Numbered from the stretch's first letter, positions 1 to 7,032 are shown. The stretch: DNA of 20,135 nucleotides from Thermodesulfobacteriales bacterium (GCA_004525335.1 SPCL01000021.1:1-20135), one strand, 5' to 3'. The notes: generated from the sequence alone by a model not told the origin. Made by a program: numbers and translations.

Positions 1-64
1 TCACTATGGGCAATACCCATCTCAACCTCTCTTCTTTAATTGTTTGTGCCATATATATCGCCAT
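1..64 (-). CDS. N-terminus of a leftward gene, possibly an IS transposase (partial)
   Basis: Reading the minus strand from ATG at 64 (or an in-frame ATG at 52) gives an open frame running off the left edge. From the second ATG it reads MAQTIKEERLRWVLPIV. The EERLRW-x-LPI start resembles, from memory, the N-termini of some IS481-type helix-turn-helix/rve transposases, but only 17-21 residues are visible, so the family is a guess. A GGGGAA stretch lies just upstream of the ATG at 64. A TGTCAAGC motif on the same strand starting at 122 could be the terminal repeat of such an element. It could equally be an ordinary divergent gene. Confidence 0.35.
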   Translation of the reverse strand, partial: MAIYMAQTIKEERLRWVLPIV

Positions 65-165
65 TTCCCCATTCTAGGGAAAACCGCCATATGTCCTTGC
101 ACATTACCCATTTAGCTTGACAGGTAGTGATTTATATAAGAAACTTAAACGTTTTAAAACTTTAT

Positions 166-240
166 GAGCGCGTAGCTCAGGGGTAGAGCGCTTGCTTGAC
201 ATGCAAGAGGTCGCTGGTTCAAATCCTGCCGTGCTCACCA
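166..240 (+). tRNA. tRNA-Val (anticodon GAC)
   Basis: A full cloverleaf can be drawn. The acceptor stem is GAGCGCG (166-172) with CGTGCTC (230-236), including one G-U pair. The D arm is GCTC/GAGC with a 7-base loop. The anticodon stem is CTTGC/GCAAG around the loop TTGACAT (196-202), giving anticodon GAC at 198-200, which reads valine GUC. The T arm is GCTGG/CCTGC with loop TTCAAAT and holds one T-T mismatch in the middle of the stem (215 with 227). The discriminator A and an encoded CCA end the gene at 240. The thrS start codon lies only 21 nt further on, so the two probably share a transcript. Confidence 0.95.
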
Positions 241-261
241 CAACAAATAAAGAATAAGATT

Positions 262-2190
262 ATGGCTGAAATAAACATACAACTCCCGGACGGAGTCAAC
301 AAATCATTTCCTACAGGAACCACAGTTGGAGAAATCATAGAATCTATTGGCGCTCAAAACTCTACAGTTGGAGCTAAGGTCAACGGTAATCTCGCTGACT
401 TTTATTTTGAAATAGATTCAGACTCTGAAATAGAGCCTATTAAAATTAATTCCGAGGAAGGGCTTTATTTCATAAGGCACACCGCGGCTCACATAATGGC
501 CGAGGCCGTGCAGAGTCTATTCCCTGAGGCGAAAGTTACCATCGGACCGGTTATAGAAAATGGTTTTTATTATGATTTTGAATATTCCAGAGGATTTACT
601 CCTGAAGATTTAGAGAAAATCGAAGATAAAATGAAGGAGATCGTAAATCAGAAGAAGCCTCTAACTAGAAAGATGGTTTCAAGAGATGATGCGATCAGTA
701 TTTTTGATAAAGCCGGTGAGAATTATAAAGTAGAGATTGTTAATGATCTCCCTTCTGATGAGCCCATAACTATTTACGACCAGGATGGCTGGTACGACCT
801 TTGCCGAGGTCCCCATGCGCCCTCTACCGGATTTGTAAAAGCGTTTAAATTGTTAAGCTCTGCCGGAGCATACTGGAGGGGGGATGAGAAAAATGCAATG
901 CTTCAACGCATATATGGCACTGCCTTTTGGGACAGGAAAGAACTCAAGAATCACTTAAATAGACTTGAAGAAGCGAAAAAACGTGACCACAGAAAAGTTG
1001 GCAAAGAACTTGATCTATTCAGCATACAGGAAGATATTGGGCCGGGCCTGGTTCTTTGGCATCCAAAGGGCTCAAGAATAAGACGAGTTATAGAAGACTT
1101 TTGGCGAGAGCAGCATGAACGCTACGGATACGAGCTTCTTTACACCCCACATATAGCAAATATTGAATTATGGAAAACTAGCGGGCACTTGGAATTTTAC
1201 AGTGAAAATATGTATCCACGGATGGAAGTTGATAACACCGAGTATCAACTTAAGCCAATGAACTGTCCATTCCATATTATGATTTATAAAACTCATATTA
1301 GGAGCTACAGAGATCTCCCCCTTAGATGGGCGGAGATTGGAACTGTATATCGTTATGAACGCTCCGGGGTATTGCATGGCTTACTTCGTGTAAGAGGATT
1401 CTCGCAGGATGATGCGCATATTTTTTGCAGACCTGATCAGATTGAGGAAGAAGTGCGCGGAGTTCTGGATTTAACAATTTTATTTCTTAAAACATTTGGA
1501 TTTGATGATTATGAAATTTATCTTTCTACCCGCCCTGAGAAATTTGTCGGGAGTGAAGATGTATGGGATAGAGCGACAGATGCCCTTAGAAATGCTCTTG
1601 ATTCCAAAGGCCTTAAGTATGAGATGGATGAGGGAGGAGGAGCCTTTTACGGACCCAAAATTGATATAAAAATAAAAGATGTATTAGGTAGAGCTTGGCA
1701 GTGCTCCACAGTTCAGGTAGATTTTAACCTTCCTGAGAGGTTTGAGATGAGTTTTATAGGGGATGACAACACTCGTCATCAACCTATAATGATTCACCGC
1801 GCAATATTCGGCTCGATGGAAAGGTTCTTTGGGGTTTTGATTGAGCATTACGGGGGAGCGTTTCCAATGTGGTTGAGCCCCGTTCAGATGCGTATCGCAA
1901 CAATAGCCGATGAGCATGTAGAATATGGCGAAAGGGTTTATAAAACCTTAAAGGAAAAAGGTATGAGAGTAGAAAAAGATTTTAGAAATGAAAAACTAGG
2001 GTTTAAAGTTAGGGAAGCTCAGCTTGAGAAAATCCCTTATTTGCTTGTTATAGGAAATAATGAAATGGAATCGGGCACAGTAGCGCCTAGAAAATTGGGA
2101 GGAGAGAACTTACCCTCTATAACAATTGAAGACTTCGTAAATTCTGTAGAATCTGAACTTGACCCCCAAAAATGGCGGGAGGTCAACTAG
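262..2190 (+). CDS. thrS: Threonine--tRNA ligase (ThrRS)
   Basis: A class II aminoacyl-tRNA synthetase that charges tRNA-Thr in the cytosol. The 642-residue product is full length. An N-terminal TGS domain covers about residues 1-60. The editing domain has the metal-type H73xxxH77 motif and the later YDLCRGPH segment. The catalytic core has motif 2 (RYERSGVLHGL), zinc-ligand regions MNCPFH, DDAHIFC and IHRAIFGSMERF, and motif 3. The anticodon-binding domain contains RNEKLGFKVREAQ. ATG at 262 is chosen because it gives the usual MAEI-x-I-x-LPDG start; the frame is open further upstream, but only inside the tRNA. The ribosome-binding site is weak (AAAGAATAAG). The last codons contain the Shine-Dalgarno sequence of infC. 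Confidence 0.98.
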   Translation: MAEINIQLPDGVNKSFPTGTTVGEIIESIGAQNSTVGAKVNGNLADFYFEIDSDSEIEPIKINSEEGLYFIRHTAAHIMAEAVQSLFPEAKVTIGPVIENGFYYDFEYSRGFTPEDLEKIEDKMKEIVNQKKPLTRKMVSRDDAISIFDKAGENYKVEIVNDLPSDEPITIYDQDGWYDLCRGPHAPSTGFVKAFKLLSSAGAYWRGDEKNAMLQRIYGTAFWDRKELKNHLNRLEEAKKRDHRKVGKELDLFSIQEDIGPGLVLWHPKGSRIRRVIEDFWREQHERYGYELLYTPHIANIELWKTSGHLEFYSENMYPRMEVDNTEYQLKPMNCPFHIMIYKTHIRSYRDLPLRWAEIGTVYRYERSGVLHGLLRVRGFSQDDAHIFCRPDQIEEEVRGVLDLTILFLKTFGFDDYEIYLSTRPEKFVGSEDVWDRATDALRNALDSKGLKYEMDEGGGAFYGPKIDIKIKDVLGRAWQCSTVQVDFNLPERFEMSFIGDDNTRHQPIMIHRAIFGSMERFFGVLIEHYGGAFPMWLSPVQMRIATIADEHVEYGERVYKTLKEKGMRVEKDFRNEKLGFKVREAQLEKIPYLLVIGNNEMESGTVAPRKLGGENLPSITIEDFVNSVESELDPQKWREVN

Positions 2191-2192
2191 AT

Positions 2193-2774
2193 ATAGCTAG
2201 AATGAAAGGAAGAGGATATACTAAAAATAAAGAACCTGAGACTAAGATAAACCAAAGGATTCGAGCTCGAGAAGTAAGGCTTGTAGATACCGGTGGTGAG
2301 CAATTGGGCGTTGTTACAATTAAAGAGGCCCTGGATTTATCTGAGCAAAGAGGTGTTGATCTGGTTGAAGTTGCACCAAATGCCAATCCTCCTGTGTGCA
2401 GGTTGATGGATTATGGCAAATATAAATATGAATTAAAGAAACAAGCAGCAGCAAAAAAACAGAAATCTCAAGTAGTTAAAGAAATTAAATTTCGCCCAAA
2501 CATTGGTAATCATGATTTTGATGTGAAAATTGGTCGTATCAGGGAGTTCTTAGGCGAAGACAATAAAACAAAAATTAGAATATTTTTTAGAGGTAGAGAG
2601 ATAGTGCACCCTGAATTGGGTCGAAAGTTAGCTCATAGAATTCTTGAAAGGGTAGCAGATCTTGGAGGAGTTGATATTCCTCCAAAAATGGAAGGGAAGA
2701 ATTTAATAATGGTGATTACACCAAAGAAAAATACTCAAGGTGGGAAAGAAAATGCCGAAGATAAAAACGAATAG
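2193..2774 (+). CDS. infC: Translation initiation factor IF-3
   Basis: IF-3 binds the 30S subunit, prevents premature subunit joining and proofreads initiator tRNA and start codons. The sequence shows the N-terminal domain (INQRIRAREVRLVD, VDLVEVAPNANPPVCRLMDYGKYKYE) and C-terminal domain (VKEIKFRPNIGNHDFDVKIGRIREFL, FFRGREIVHPELG). Three starts are possible in frame: ATG 2172 (inside thrS), ATA 2193 and ATG 2202. GGAGGT at 2178-2183 sits 9 nt before ATA 2193, the ideal distance, and 18 nt before ATG 2202. Because infC commonly uses a rare AUU/AUC/AUA start for autoregulation, I chose 2193. The C-terminal tail is long and charged and overlaps the rpmI start by 23 nt. Confidence 0.95.
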   Translation: MARMKGRGYTKNKEPETKINQRIRAREVRLVDTGGEQLGVVTIKEALDLSEQRGVDLVEVAPNANPPVCRLMDYGKYKYELKKQAAAKKQKSQVVKEIKFRPNIGNHDFDVKIGRIREFLGEDNKTKIRIFFRGREIVHPELGRKLAHRILERVADLGGVDIPPKMEGKNLIMVITPKKNTQGGKENAEDKNE

Positions 2775-2940
2775 GAGTGCCGCAAAGAGATTTAAGCTTA
2801 CAGGCAGCGGCAAGATAAAAAGAGCAAGAGGTGGGGGACACCATCTGAACGCTAAGAAGGCAAGAAAGCGCAAGAGAAGGCTTAACGGGATTGAGTTTGT
2901 AAGCGGTGCTGTGGCTAATAGAATAAAAACTTATGTATAA
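2752..2940 (+). CDS. rpmI: 50S ribosomal protein L35
   Basis: A small basic protein of the large ribosomal subunit. The 62-residue product begins MPKIKTNRSAAKRFKLTGSG, the standard L35 N-terminus, and has the Lys/Arg-rich middle (HHLNAKKARKRKRRLNG). An upstream in-frame GTG at 2740 would add four residues, but the family start is the MPKxKT methionine at 2752, preceded by AAGGTGGG. The gene begins inside the end of infC, which implies translational coupling. In other bacteria L20 represses this operon through the rpmI region; the overlap here is compatible with that but does not prove it. Confidence 0.97.
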   Translation: MPKIKTNRSAAKRFKLTGSGKIKRARGGGHHLNAKKARKRKRRLNGIEFVSGAVANRIKTYV

Positions 2941-2970
2941 ATAAGGGTCTATAAATATTAGGAGAAAGAA

Positions 2971-3324
2971 ATGAGAGTAAAAAGAGGGGTTCCTTCGAGG
3001 AAAAGAAGAAAAAGGCTATTAAAACAAGCCAAAGGTTTCTGGGGCAGAAGAAAAAATAATATTAGAAGAGCAAAAGAAACTCTTATTCGCGCTCTGGCCT
3101 ATGCATACAGGGACAGACGTCAAAGAAAAAGAGACTTCAGAAGATTATGGATTGCGAGAATTAACGCTGCTGTAAGACCTTATGGTTTTTCTTATAGTAA
3201 ATTCATGGGTTCTTTAAAGAAAGCAGGAGTTGAGCTTGATAGAAAAGCACTATCAGAGATGGCAATCAGGGAGCCTGAAAGTTTTAAAGCAGTAGTTGAT
3301 GTTGCTAAGTCAGGCTTAAATTAA
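2971..3324 (+). CDS. rplT: 50S ribosomal protein L20
   Basis: L20 binds 23S rRNA early in large-subunit assembly and, in well-studied bacteria, represses its own operon. The 117-residue product is full length. It has the basic N-terminal arm (MRVKRGVPSRKRRKRLLKQAKGF), the GRRKNNIRRAKETLIRALAYAYRDRR helix and the globular domain (WIARINAAVRPYGFSYSKFM...AGVELDRKALSEMAI). A good ribosome-binding site (AGGAGA) lies 6 nt upstream. It follows rpmI by 30 nt and is the last gene of the block. The 79 nt before the convergent glycosylase gene show no clear intrinsic terminator. Confidence 0.98.
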   Translation: MRVKRGVPSRKRRKRLLKQAKGFWGRRKNNIRRAKETLIRALAYAYRDRRQRKRDFRRLWIARINAAVRPYGFSYSKFMGSLKKAGVELDRKALSEMAIREPESFKAVVDVAKSGLN

Positions 3325-3403
3325 AAACTTCAGTTTACTCTAGAAACGTATTGCTAGCAGTTTGTGCAATAGTCCGGTTCTAAATCACTCAAACTAATAA
3401 AAT

Positions 3404-4060
3404 CTAAACCGTGTGCGGGTCTTCCTCAAGGGGACATCCCGCACATATCGGATTTTGTTTTCTACAATGCTCCTTTCCCACCCTTACTAACAGCGCATGG
3501 TACTCATTAAACATCTGAGTGTCATCAGCTAACGAATCCATAACGAGTTCCTGCATTTCATTATAGCTTGTCTGCTCGGGCACTAGCCCGTGTCTAGAAA
3601 GCACTCTGTATGTATAAGTGTCTATCACAAAGATGGGTTTATTACCGCCGTATAAAATTATACAATCGGCAGTTTCAGGTCCTATTCCCTTTATCTGAAG
3701 AAGTTTATTTCTTAGCTCACTTATTTCTTCTTCAAACATTTTTTCAAGGCCCCCTTCATAATTGTCATATAAAAAAGTGATGAAATTCTTTATTTTGATC
3801 GCTTTTTGATTGAAATATCCTGAGGATTTAATAAGCTGGGCAAGCTCCCGGGTTGTTAACATAGTTAATTTCTCTACTGAGATTAGATCTAGCTCTTTTA
3901 AATTGTTAATAGCTTTCTCTACATTGTTCCAGGAAGTATTTTGGGTAAGTATAGCTCCCAATATGCTCTCTAGTTGGCTATCACCAGGCCACCAACCCTG
4001 AGGGCCATATTCTTTATAAAGTAATCTATAGATATTTTTAATACGATCAGGGGTGCTCAT
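3404..4060 (-). CDS. Endonuclease III-like HhH-GPD DNA glycosylase (MagIII/COG2231 type)
   Basis: A predicted base-excision repair glycosylase that removes damaged bases, possibly alkylated purines. The 218-residue protein has the WWPGDSQLESILGAILTQNTSWNNVEKAI start typical of the EndoIII-related MagIII group. A helix-hairpin-helix (LQIKGIGPETAD, about 121-132) is followed by the catalytic aspartate D147 in VIDTYTYRVLSRHG. Where EndoIII has its lyase lysine (GVGRKTA), this protein has Glu129 (GIGPETA), suggesting a monofunctional glycosylase. The C-terminus has C199-x6-C206-x2-C209 but no fourth cysteine of the EndoIII iron-sulphur loop. It lies 37 nt downstream of the M48 protease gene on the same strand, so co-transcription is possible. 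The exact substrate is unknown. Confidence 0.85.
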   Translation of the reverse strand: MSTPDRIKNIYRLLYKEYGPQGWWPGDSQLESILGAILTQNTSWNNVEKAINNLKELDLISVEKLTMLTTRELAQLIKSSGYFNQKAIKIKNFITFLYDNYEGGLEKMFEEEISELRNKLLQIKGIGPETADCIILYGGNKPIFVIDTYTYRVLSRHGLVPEQTSYNEMQELVMDSLADDTQMFNEYHALLVRVGKEHCRKQNPICAGCPLEEDPHTV

Positions 4061-4097
4061 AGTAAGGGGAATACTAATATTTGTCTTGATCTGAAAA

Positions 4098-4937
4098 TTA
4101 CTCGGTAATCTTGTTATTCGGTGCTTTTGAAGCGCTGTTATAATAAGTCATTGCCTCTGGAAGCCACCTCTTTAAATTGTTTATTCTTGTTTCATAACCT
4201 GGATGTGTTGATAAAAATTCAGGCGGTGCTGATTTTCCTTCAGAAGCTTGATCCATCCTTTGCCAAAAAGCGACTGCTTCCCTGGGATCATATCCTGCCT
4301 TTGCCATATAAATAAGCCCAATTCTGTCAGCTTCCGATTCCTGAGATCTGCCAAACGGCAATAGCACGCCTACGTTTGCTCCAAGTCCGTATGCCTGCAT
4401 CACGGCTTCATAAACGTAAGGATCACTCCCGCCCATGGCTGCCCCAATTCCAACTGCTCCCAATTGAGCTAGAACTCCTGTGGAAACTCTCTCCCCACCA
4501 TGGCGAGCAGCTACATGACCAACTTCATGGGCCATAACAGTCGCCAACCCGGCATCAGTCTGAGCAACTGGCAGTATTCCTGTATAAACAGCTACCTTGC
4601 CTCCCGGAAGGGCAAAGGCATTTATCTGTTCATCATCATCAATTACTCTAAAATCCCACTCATAATCTTGAGTATCCGATACTGCAGCGATTCTTTGACC
4701 CACTCGAGTAACTGCATTGTTATAGGATTGATTGGTAGATATTTCCTCACTTTTTAATACTTCGTTAAAAGCTGTTAGACCCATCTCATTTTCTTGAGAT
4801 TGAGTAAGAATAATAAATTGGTTGCGCCCAGTGACAGGGGCCTTATAACAAGATAAGAGGGAAGTAGAAAATATAAAGATGCTTACTAGAACTAATAATG
4901 GTATATGAAGTTTTTTAGAAACGATGGTTCTTAGCAT
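4098..4937 (-). CDS. M48-family zinc metalloprotease, lipoprotein (LoiP/YcaL-like)
   Basis: A predicted envelope protease for outer-membrane or periplasmic quality control. The 279-residue protein starts with a lipoprotein signal peptide ending in the lipobox LLSC, with Cys30 as the lipidated residue. The APVTGRNQ motif typical of this subgroup follows. The zinc site is H137EVGH141, with Glu202 in ESEADRIG as the likely third ligand. LPGGKVAVYTGIL, before the zinc motif, and a C-terminal FLSTHPGYETRINNL segment (STHP-x3-R) complete the family pattern. There is no TPR domain, so it resembles LoiP/YcaL rather than BepA. It is followed on the same strand by the glycosylase gene. Confidence 0.9.
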   Translation of the reverse strand: MLRTIVSKKLHIPLLVLVSIFIFSTSLLSCYKAPVTGRNQFIILTQSQENEMGLTAFNEVLKSEEISTNQSYNNAVTRVGQRIAAVSDTQDYEWDFRVIDDDEQINAFALPGGKVAVYTGILPVAQTDAGLATVMAHEVGHVAARHGGERVSTGVLAQLGAVGIGAAMGGSDPYVYEAVMQAYGLGANVGVLLPFGRSQESEADRIGLIYMAKAGYDPREAVAFWQRMDQASEGKSAPPEFLSTHPGYETRINNLKRWLPEAMTYYNSASKAPNNKITE

Positions 4938-5019
4938 ATTGAATCACCTAGTTGTGGAAAGTGTTTATATGATTAACATAACTTATTTATAGGAGATTCT
5001 GAATCGAAAATTTGGATTT

Positions 5020-5059
5020 AAGCTTTTATCTACCTAAGAATGTGGGTAGATAAAAGCTT
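5020..5059 (-). terminator. Inverted repeat downstream of the aminotransferase gene
   Basis: A perfect 15-bp inverted repeat, AAGCTTTTATCTACC (5020-5034) and its complement (5045-5059), with a 10-nt loop. It lies 25 nt past the aminotransferase stop codon and before the M48 gene on the same strand. On the minus strand the stem is followed by AAATCCAAATTTT rather than a clean U run, so it may be a weak terminator or a 3'-end stabilising hairpin. Confidence 0.6.
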
Positions 5060-5084
5060 GACCCCTCAAATTTGATTATAAAGC

Positions 5085-6263
5085 CTATTTACTTAGGTTG
5101 GCTTCTTTCATTCTTCTGATACCTTCATCAATATCTTCGTCAGCACATGCATAAGTTACCCTGATGAATCCTTCACCTTGGCTACCAAATGCAGTTCCGG
5201 CCACGACACCAACGCCGGCTTTTACAACTAATTGATCTGTATACTCCTGAGATGTCAGACCTGTTCCTCTAATGTCGGCAAATGCATAGAAGGCACCGTC
5301 TGGCGTGTCACAGCTAACGCCCGGCACAGTGTTTAAACCTGCAACCATTCTATCTCTTTTCTGTTTCAGTATCGCATGCTTTTCATGAACCCAGTCTTGT
5401 GGACCCGTCATCGCAGCATATGCAGCCTTTTGAATGAAAGCTGCAACATTTGTAATACTGTCTTGCAGGAATATTGAGATCTTATCTATCACAGGTATCG
5501 GAGCAACCAAATATCCGATTCTCCAACCTGTCATTGCATAAGTTTTTGAGAAAGTGTCGATAACTAATGACCTTTCAGCCATACCCGGAACAGCGGATAT
5601 GGATTTATGAGGCTTATCATAAGTCACGTGTGAAAATATTTCGTCCGTAATTACCATCAATTGTGGGTTTTTGAAGCACAGCTCTGCTATCTCTTCAGGA
5701 TTTTCAACCAGATGTCCGTTTGGTCTCTGTGGTGTGTTTATGATAAGCAGCTTTGTTTTAGGTGTTATCATGCTATCGAGTTTGTCTATGTCAAACTGCC
5801 AGTCAGGACTTGTAAGAGGGGTATGATCAATATTTGCCCTTACATATTTAGCCCAGACTTCATCAGGCGGATAACCTGGGTTAGGGAATATAACGTGGTC
5901 TCCCTCGTCCAAAAGAGTTAATAGCGACATGGTCAATGCATGCTTGGCTCCTGCCGTAACAATAACCTCTTCAGGTACTGTCGGTCTTCCCCGCCCGGTC
6001 ATCTCCTGTGCTATAGCCTCTCTTAGCTCCGAAAGTCCGGGTCCCGGGTCATATCTGACATAACCGTCTTTGAGTGCCTGCATAGTAGCGTCTAATATAT
6101 GCTGCGGAGTATAAAAGTCAGGACCTTGATAATCTCCCTTTTCAAAATGAATAATCTTCTGCCCGGTCTCTTTCTCTAAATCCTTAGCTACTCTCATGCT
6201 AGCCCACTGCTTCGGTGGAACAAAATGACTAATCTTTGAACTGAATGAATATGAAACTGCCAT
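5085..6263 (-). CDS. Fold-type I PLP-dependent aminotransferase (class I/II)
   Basis: A predicted cytosolic amino-acid aminotransferase, 392 residues, normal for the aspartate-aminotransferase superfamily. The Schiff-base lysine is K240 in TFSKTYAMTGWRIGY. Asp207 (ITDEIF) should bind the pyridine nitrogen and Arg368 (GFIRVTYA) the substrate carboxylate. The YDPGPGLSELREAIA, VTAGAKHAL and FPNPGYPP segments also fit. Two residues are odd. The usual NPxNPTG motif reads NTPQRPNG, placing Arg180 where Asn normally contacts PLP O3'. The DExY tyrosine is Phe210. A strong ribosome-binding site (AGGAGGT) lies 7 nt before the ATG. The gene is 41 nt after a TetR regulator on the same strand, which suggests co-regulation. 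The substrate cannot be told from sequence. Confidence 0.9.
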   Translation of the reverse strand: MAVSYSFSSKISHFVPPKQWASMRVAKDLEKETGQKIIHFEKGDYQGPDFYTPQHILDATMQALKDGYVRYDPGPGLSELREAIAQEMTGRGRPTVPEEVIVTAGAKHALTMSLLTLLDEGDHVIFPNPGYPPDEVWAKYVRANIDHTPLTSPDWQFDIDKLDSMITPKTKLLIINTPQRPNGHLVENPEEIAELCFKNPQLMVITDEIFSHVTYDKPHKSISAVPGMAERSLVIDTFSKTYAMTGWRIGYLVAPIPVIDKISIFLQDSITNVAAFIQKAAYAAMTGPQDWVHEKHAILKQKRDRMVAGLNTVPGVSCDTPDGAFYAFADIRGTGLTSQEYTDQLVVKAGVGVVAGTAFGSQGEGFIRVTYACADEDIDEGIRRMKEANLSK

Positions 6264-6304
6264 TTGAAATACCTCCTATATGTTAATGACTTCTAAAAGT
6301 ACTA

Positions 6305-6973
6305 CTATAAACCCCTTCCCCCTAAGGCACTTTCGTCATGAGTGGTCATAATACCCTCAGAAATCATTGAAAATACCTCCTCAGCTATTTCTCCCGCAGT
6401 CTTATCTGTTGGATAAAAAGACATTACGGATCCAACCAATCCAAAGATAATAAGAGCCATAAGCTCAGTATTTGCAGGTCGAAATGATCCTTCTTTAATA
6501 CCTTTTTCCAAAATTTTTCTGTAAAGCTTTATTCTTCTATGTCTCCAACGCTCTGTAAAATCGCAGTGTTCTCTAATTAGACGAGTTTCATCCCTGGTCA
6601 AAATACGTAAGACATCTCTATTTTGAAAATAAAATTCAAATAACAACCTCAATACCTTTTTTAACTTTTTAGGTGCTGGATCGTCTTTAGCAATTTCTTT
6701 TTCTAACATCGATTCTATTGTCTCGTGAGTATGCTCTAATATTTCAAGATATAGATTCTCTTTAGATTCGAAATAAAGATAGATCGTTCCCTTTGCCACT
6801 CCTACTTCTTCCGCTATCTGATCCATCGTTACATCGTGATAGCTTTTCTGAGAAAAGAGGTTAGCAGTTACCTTCATTATTTCTTCTCTACGGATTGATC
6901 CCTTTCCCCGTTTTTTAGTCGGCACAGCTTTTTTATTCATCAATTTTTTTGGTTTAGCCATTTTTTTACCCAT
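6305..6973 (-). CDS. TetR/AcrR-family transcriptional regulator
   Basis: A one-component repressor-type regulator. A very basic N-terminal tail (about 26 residues) precedes the helix-turn-helix: REEIMKVTANLFSQKSYHDVTMDQIAEEVGVAKGTIYLYFESKENLYLEILE is the canonical TetR DNA-binding domain. The rest is a helical ligand/dimer domain with no recognisable ligand signature. ATG 6973 is chosen; a TTG at 6976 and an ATG at 6961 are in frame, and no clear Shine-Dalgarno sequence favours any of them. The gene's own promoter and a 14-bp palindrome at the likely transcription start indicate autorepression. It is followed by the aminotransferase gene, probably in the same operon. Confidence 0.92.
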   Translation of the reverse strand: MGKKMAKPKKLMNKKAVPTKKRGKGSIRREEIMKVTANLFSQKSYHDVTMDQIAEEVGVAKGTIYLYFESKENLYLEILEHTHETIESMLEKEIAKDDPAPKKLKKVLRLLFEFYFQNRDVLRILTRDETRLIREHCDFTERWRHRRIKLYRKILEKGIKEGSFRPANTELMALIIFGLVGSVMSFYPTDKTAGEIAEEVFSMISEGIMTTHDESALGGRGL

Positions 6974-6978
6974 CAATT

Positions 6979-7001
6979 TGACTGAACTGACTAGTCAGTC
7001 A
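6979..7001. promoter_or_regulatory. Palindromic operator for the TetR-family regulator
   Basis: A perfect 14-bp palindrome, ACTGACTAGTCAGT (6986-6999), is nested in wider half-sites TGACTGA (6979-6985) and TCAGTCA (6995-7001). It lies 13 nt upstream of the regulator's ATG and covers the transcription start predicted from the adjacent -10 box. Placement and symmetry are typical of a TetR autoregulatory site. Confidence 0.8.
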
Positions 7002-7003
7002 TA

Positions 7004-7032
7004 ATAATATTATAACTAAAATTTTTTGTCAA
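7004..7032 (-). promoter_or_regulatory. Sigma70-type promoter of the TetR gene
   Basis: On the minus strand a consensus TTGACA (-35, 7032-7027) is separated by 17 nt from TATTAT (-10, 7009-7004). The predicted start, near 6997, falls inside the palindrome, so a bound repressor would block initiation. The 5' leader would be only about 24 nt. Confidence 0.75.

Noticed and set aside
117..146. TTGACA (117-122) as a normal tRNA-Val promoter
   Set aside because: No good -10 box occurs 16-18 nt downstream; TATATA at 133-138 is only 10 nt away. It is kept only as part of the IS-end idea.
196..261. Upstream extension of thrS from a TTG at 196
   Set aside because: This lies inside the tRNA-Val gene and would add 22 residues foreign to ThrRS; the family N-terminus begins at 262.
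1168..1917. Antisense frames within thrS (1168-1377, 1684-1917)
   Set aside because: These are minus-strand shadows of a strongly conserved gene, with no family resemblance or ribosome-binding site.
3350..3370. ATTGC...GCAAT hairpin after rplT as a terminator
   Set aside because: The stem has only 5 bp, an 11-nt loop and no T run.
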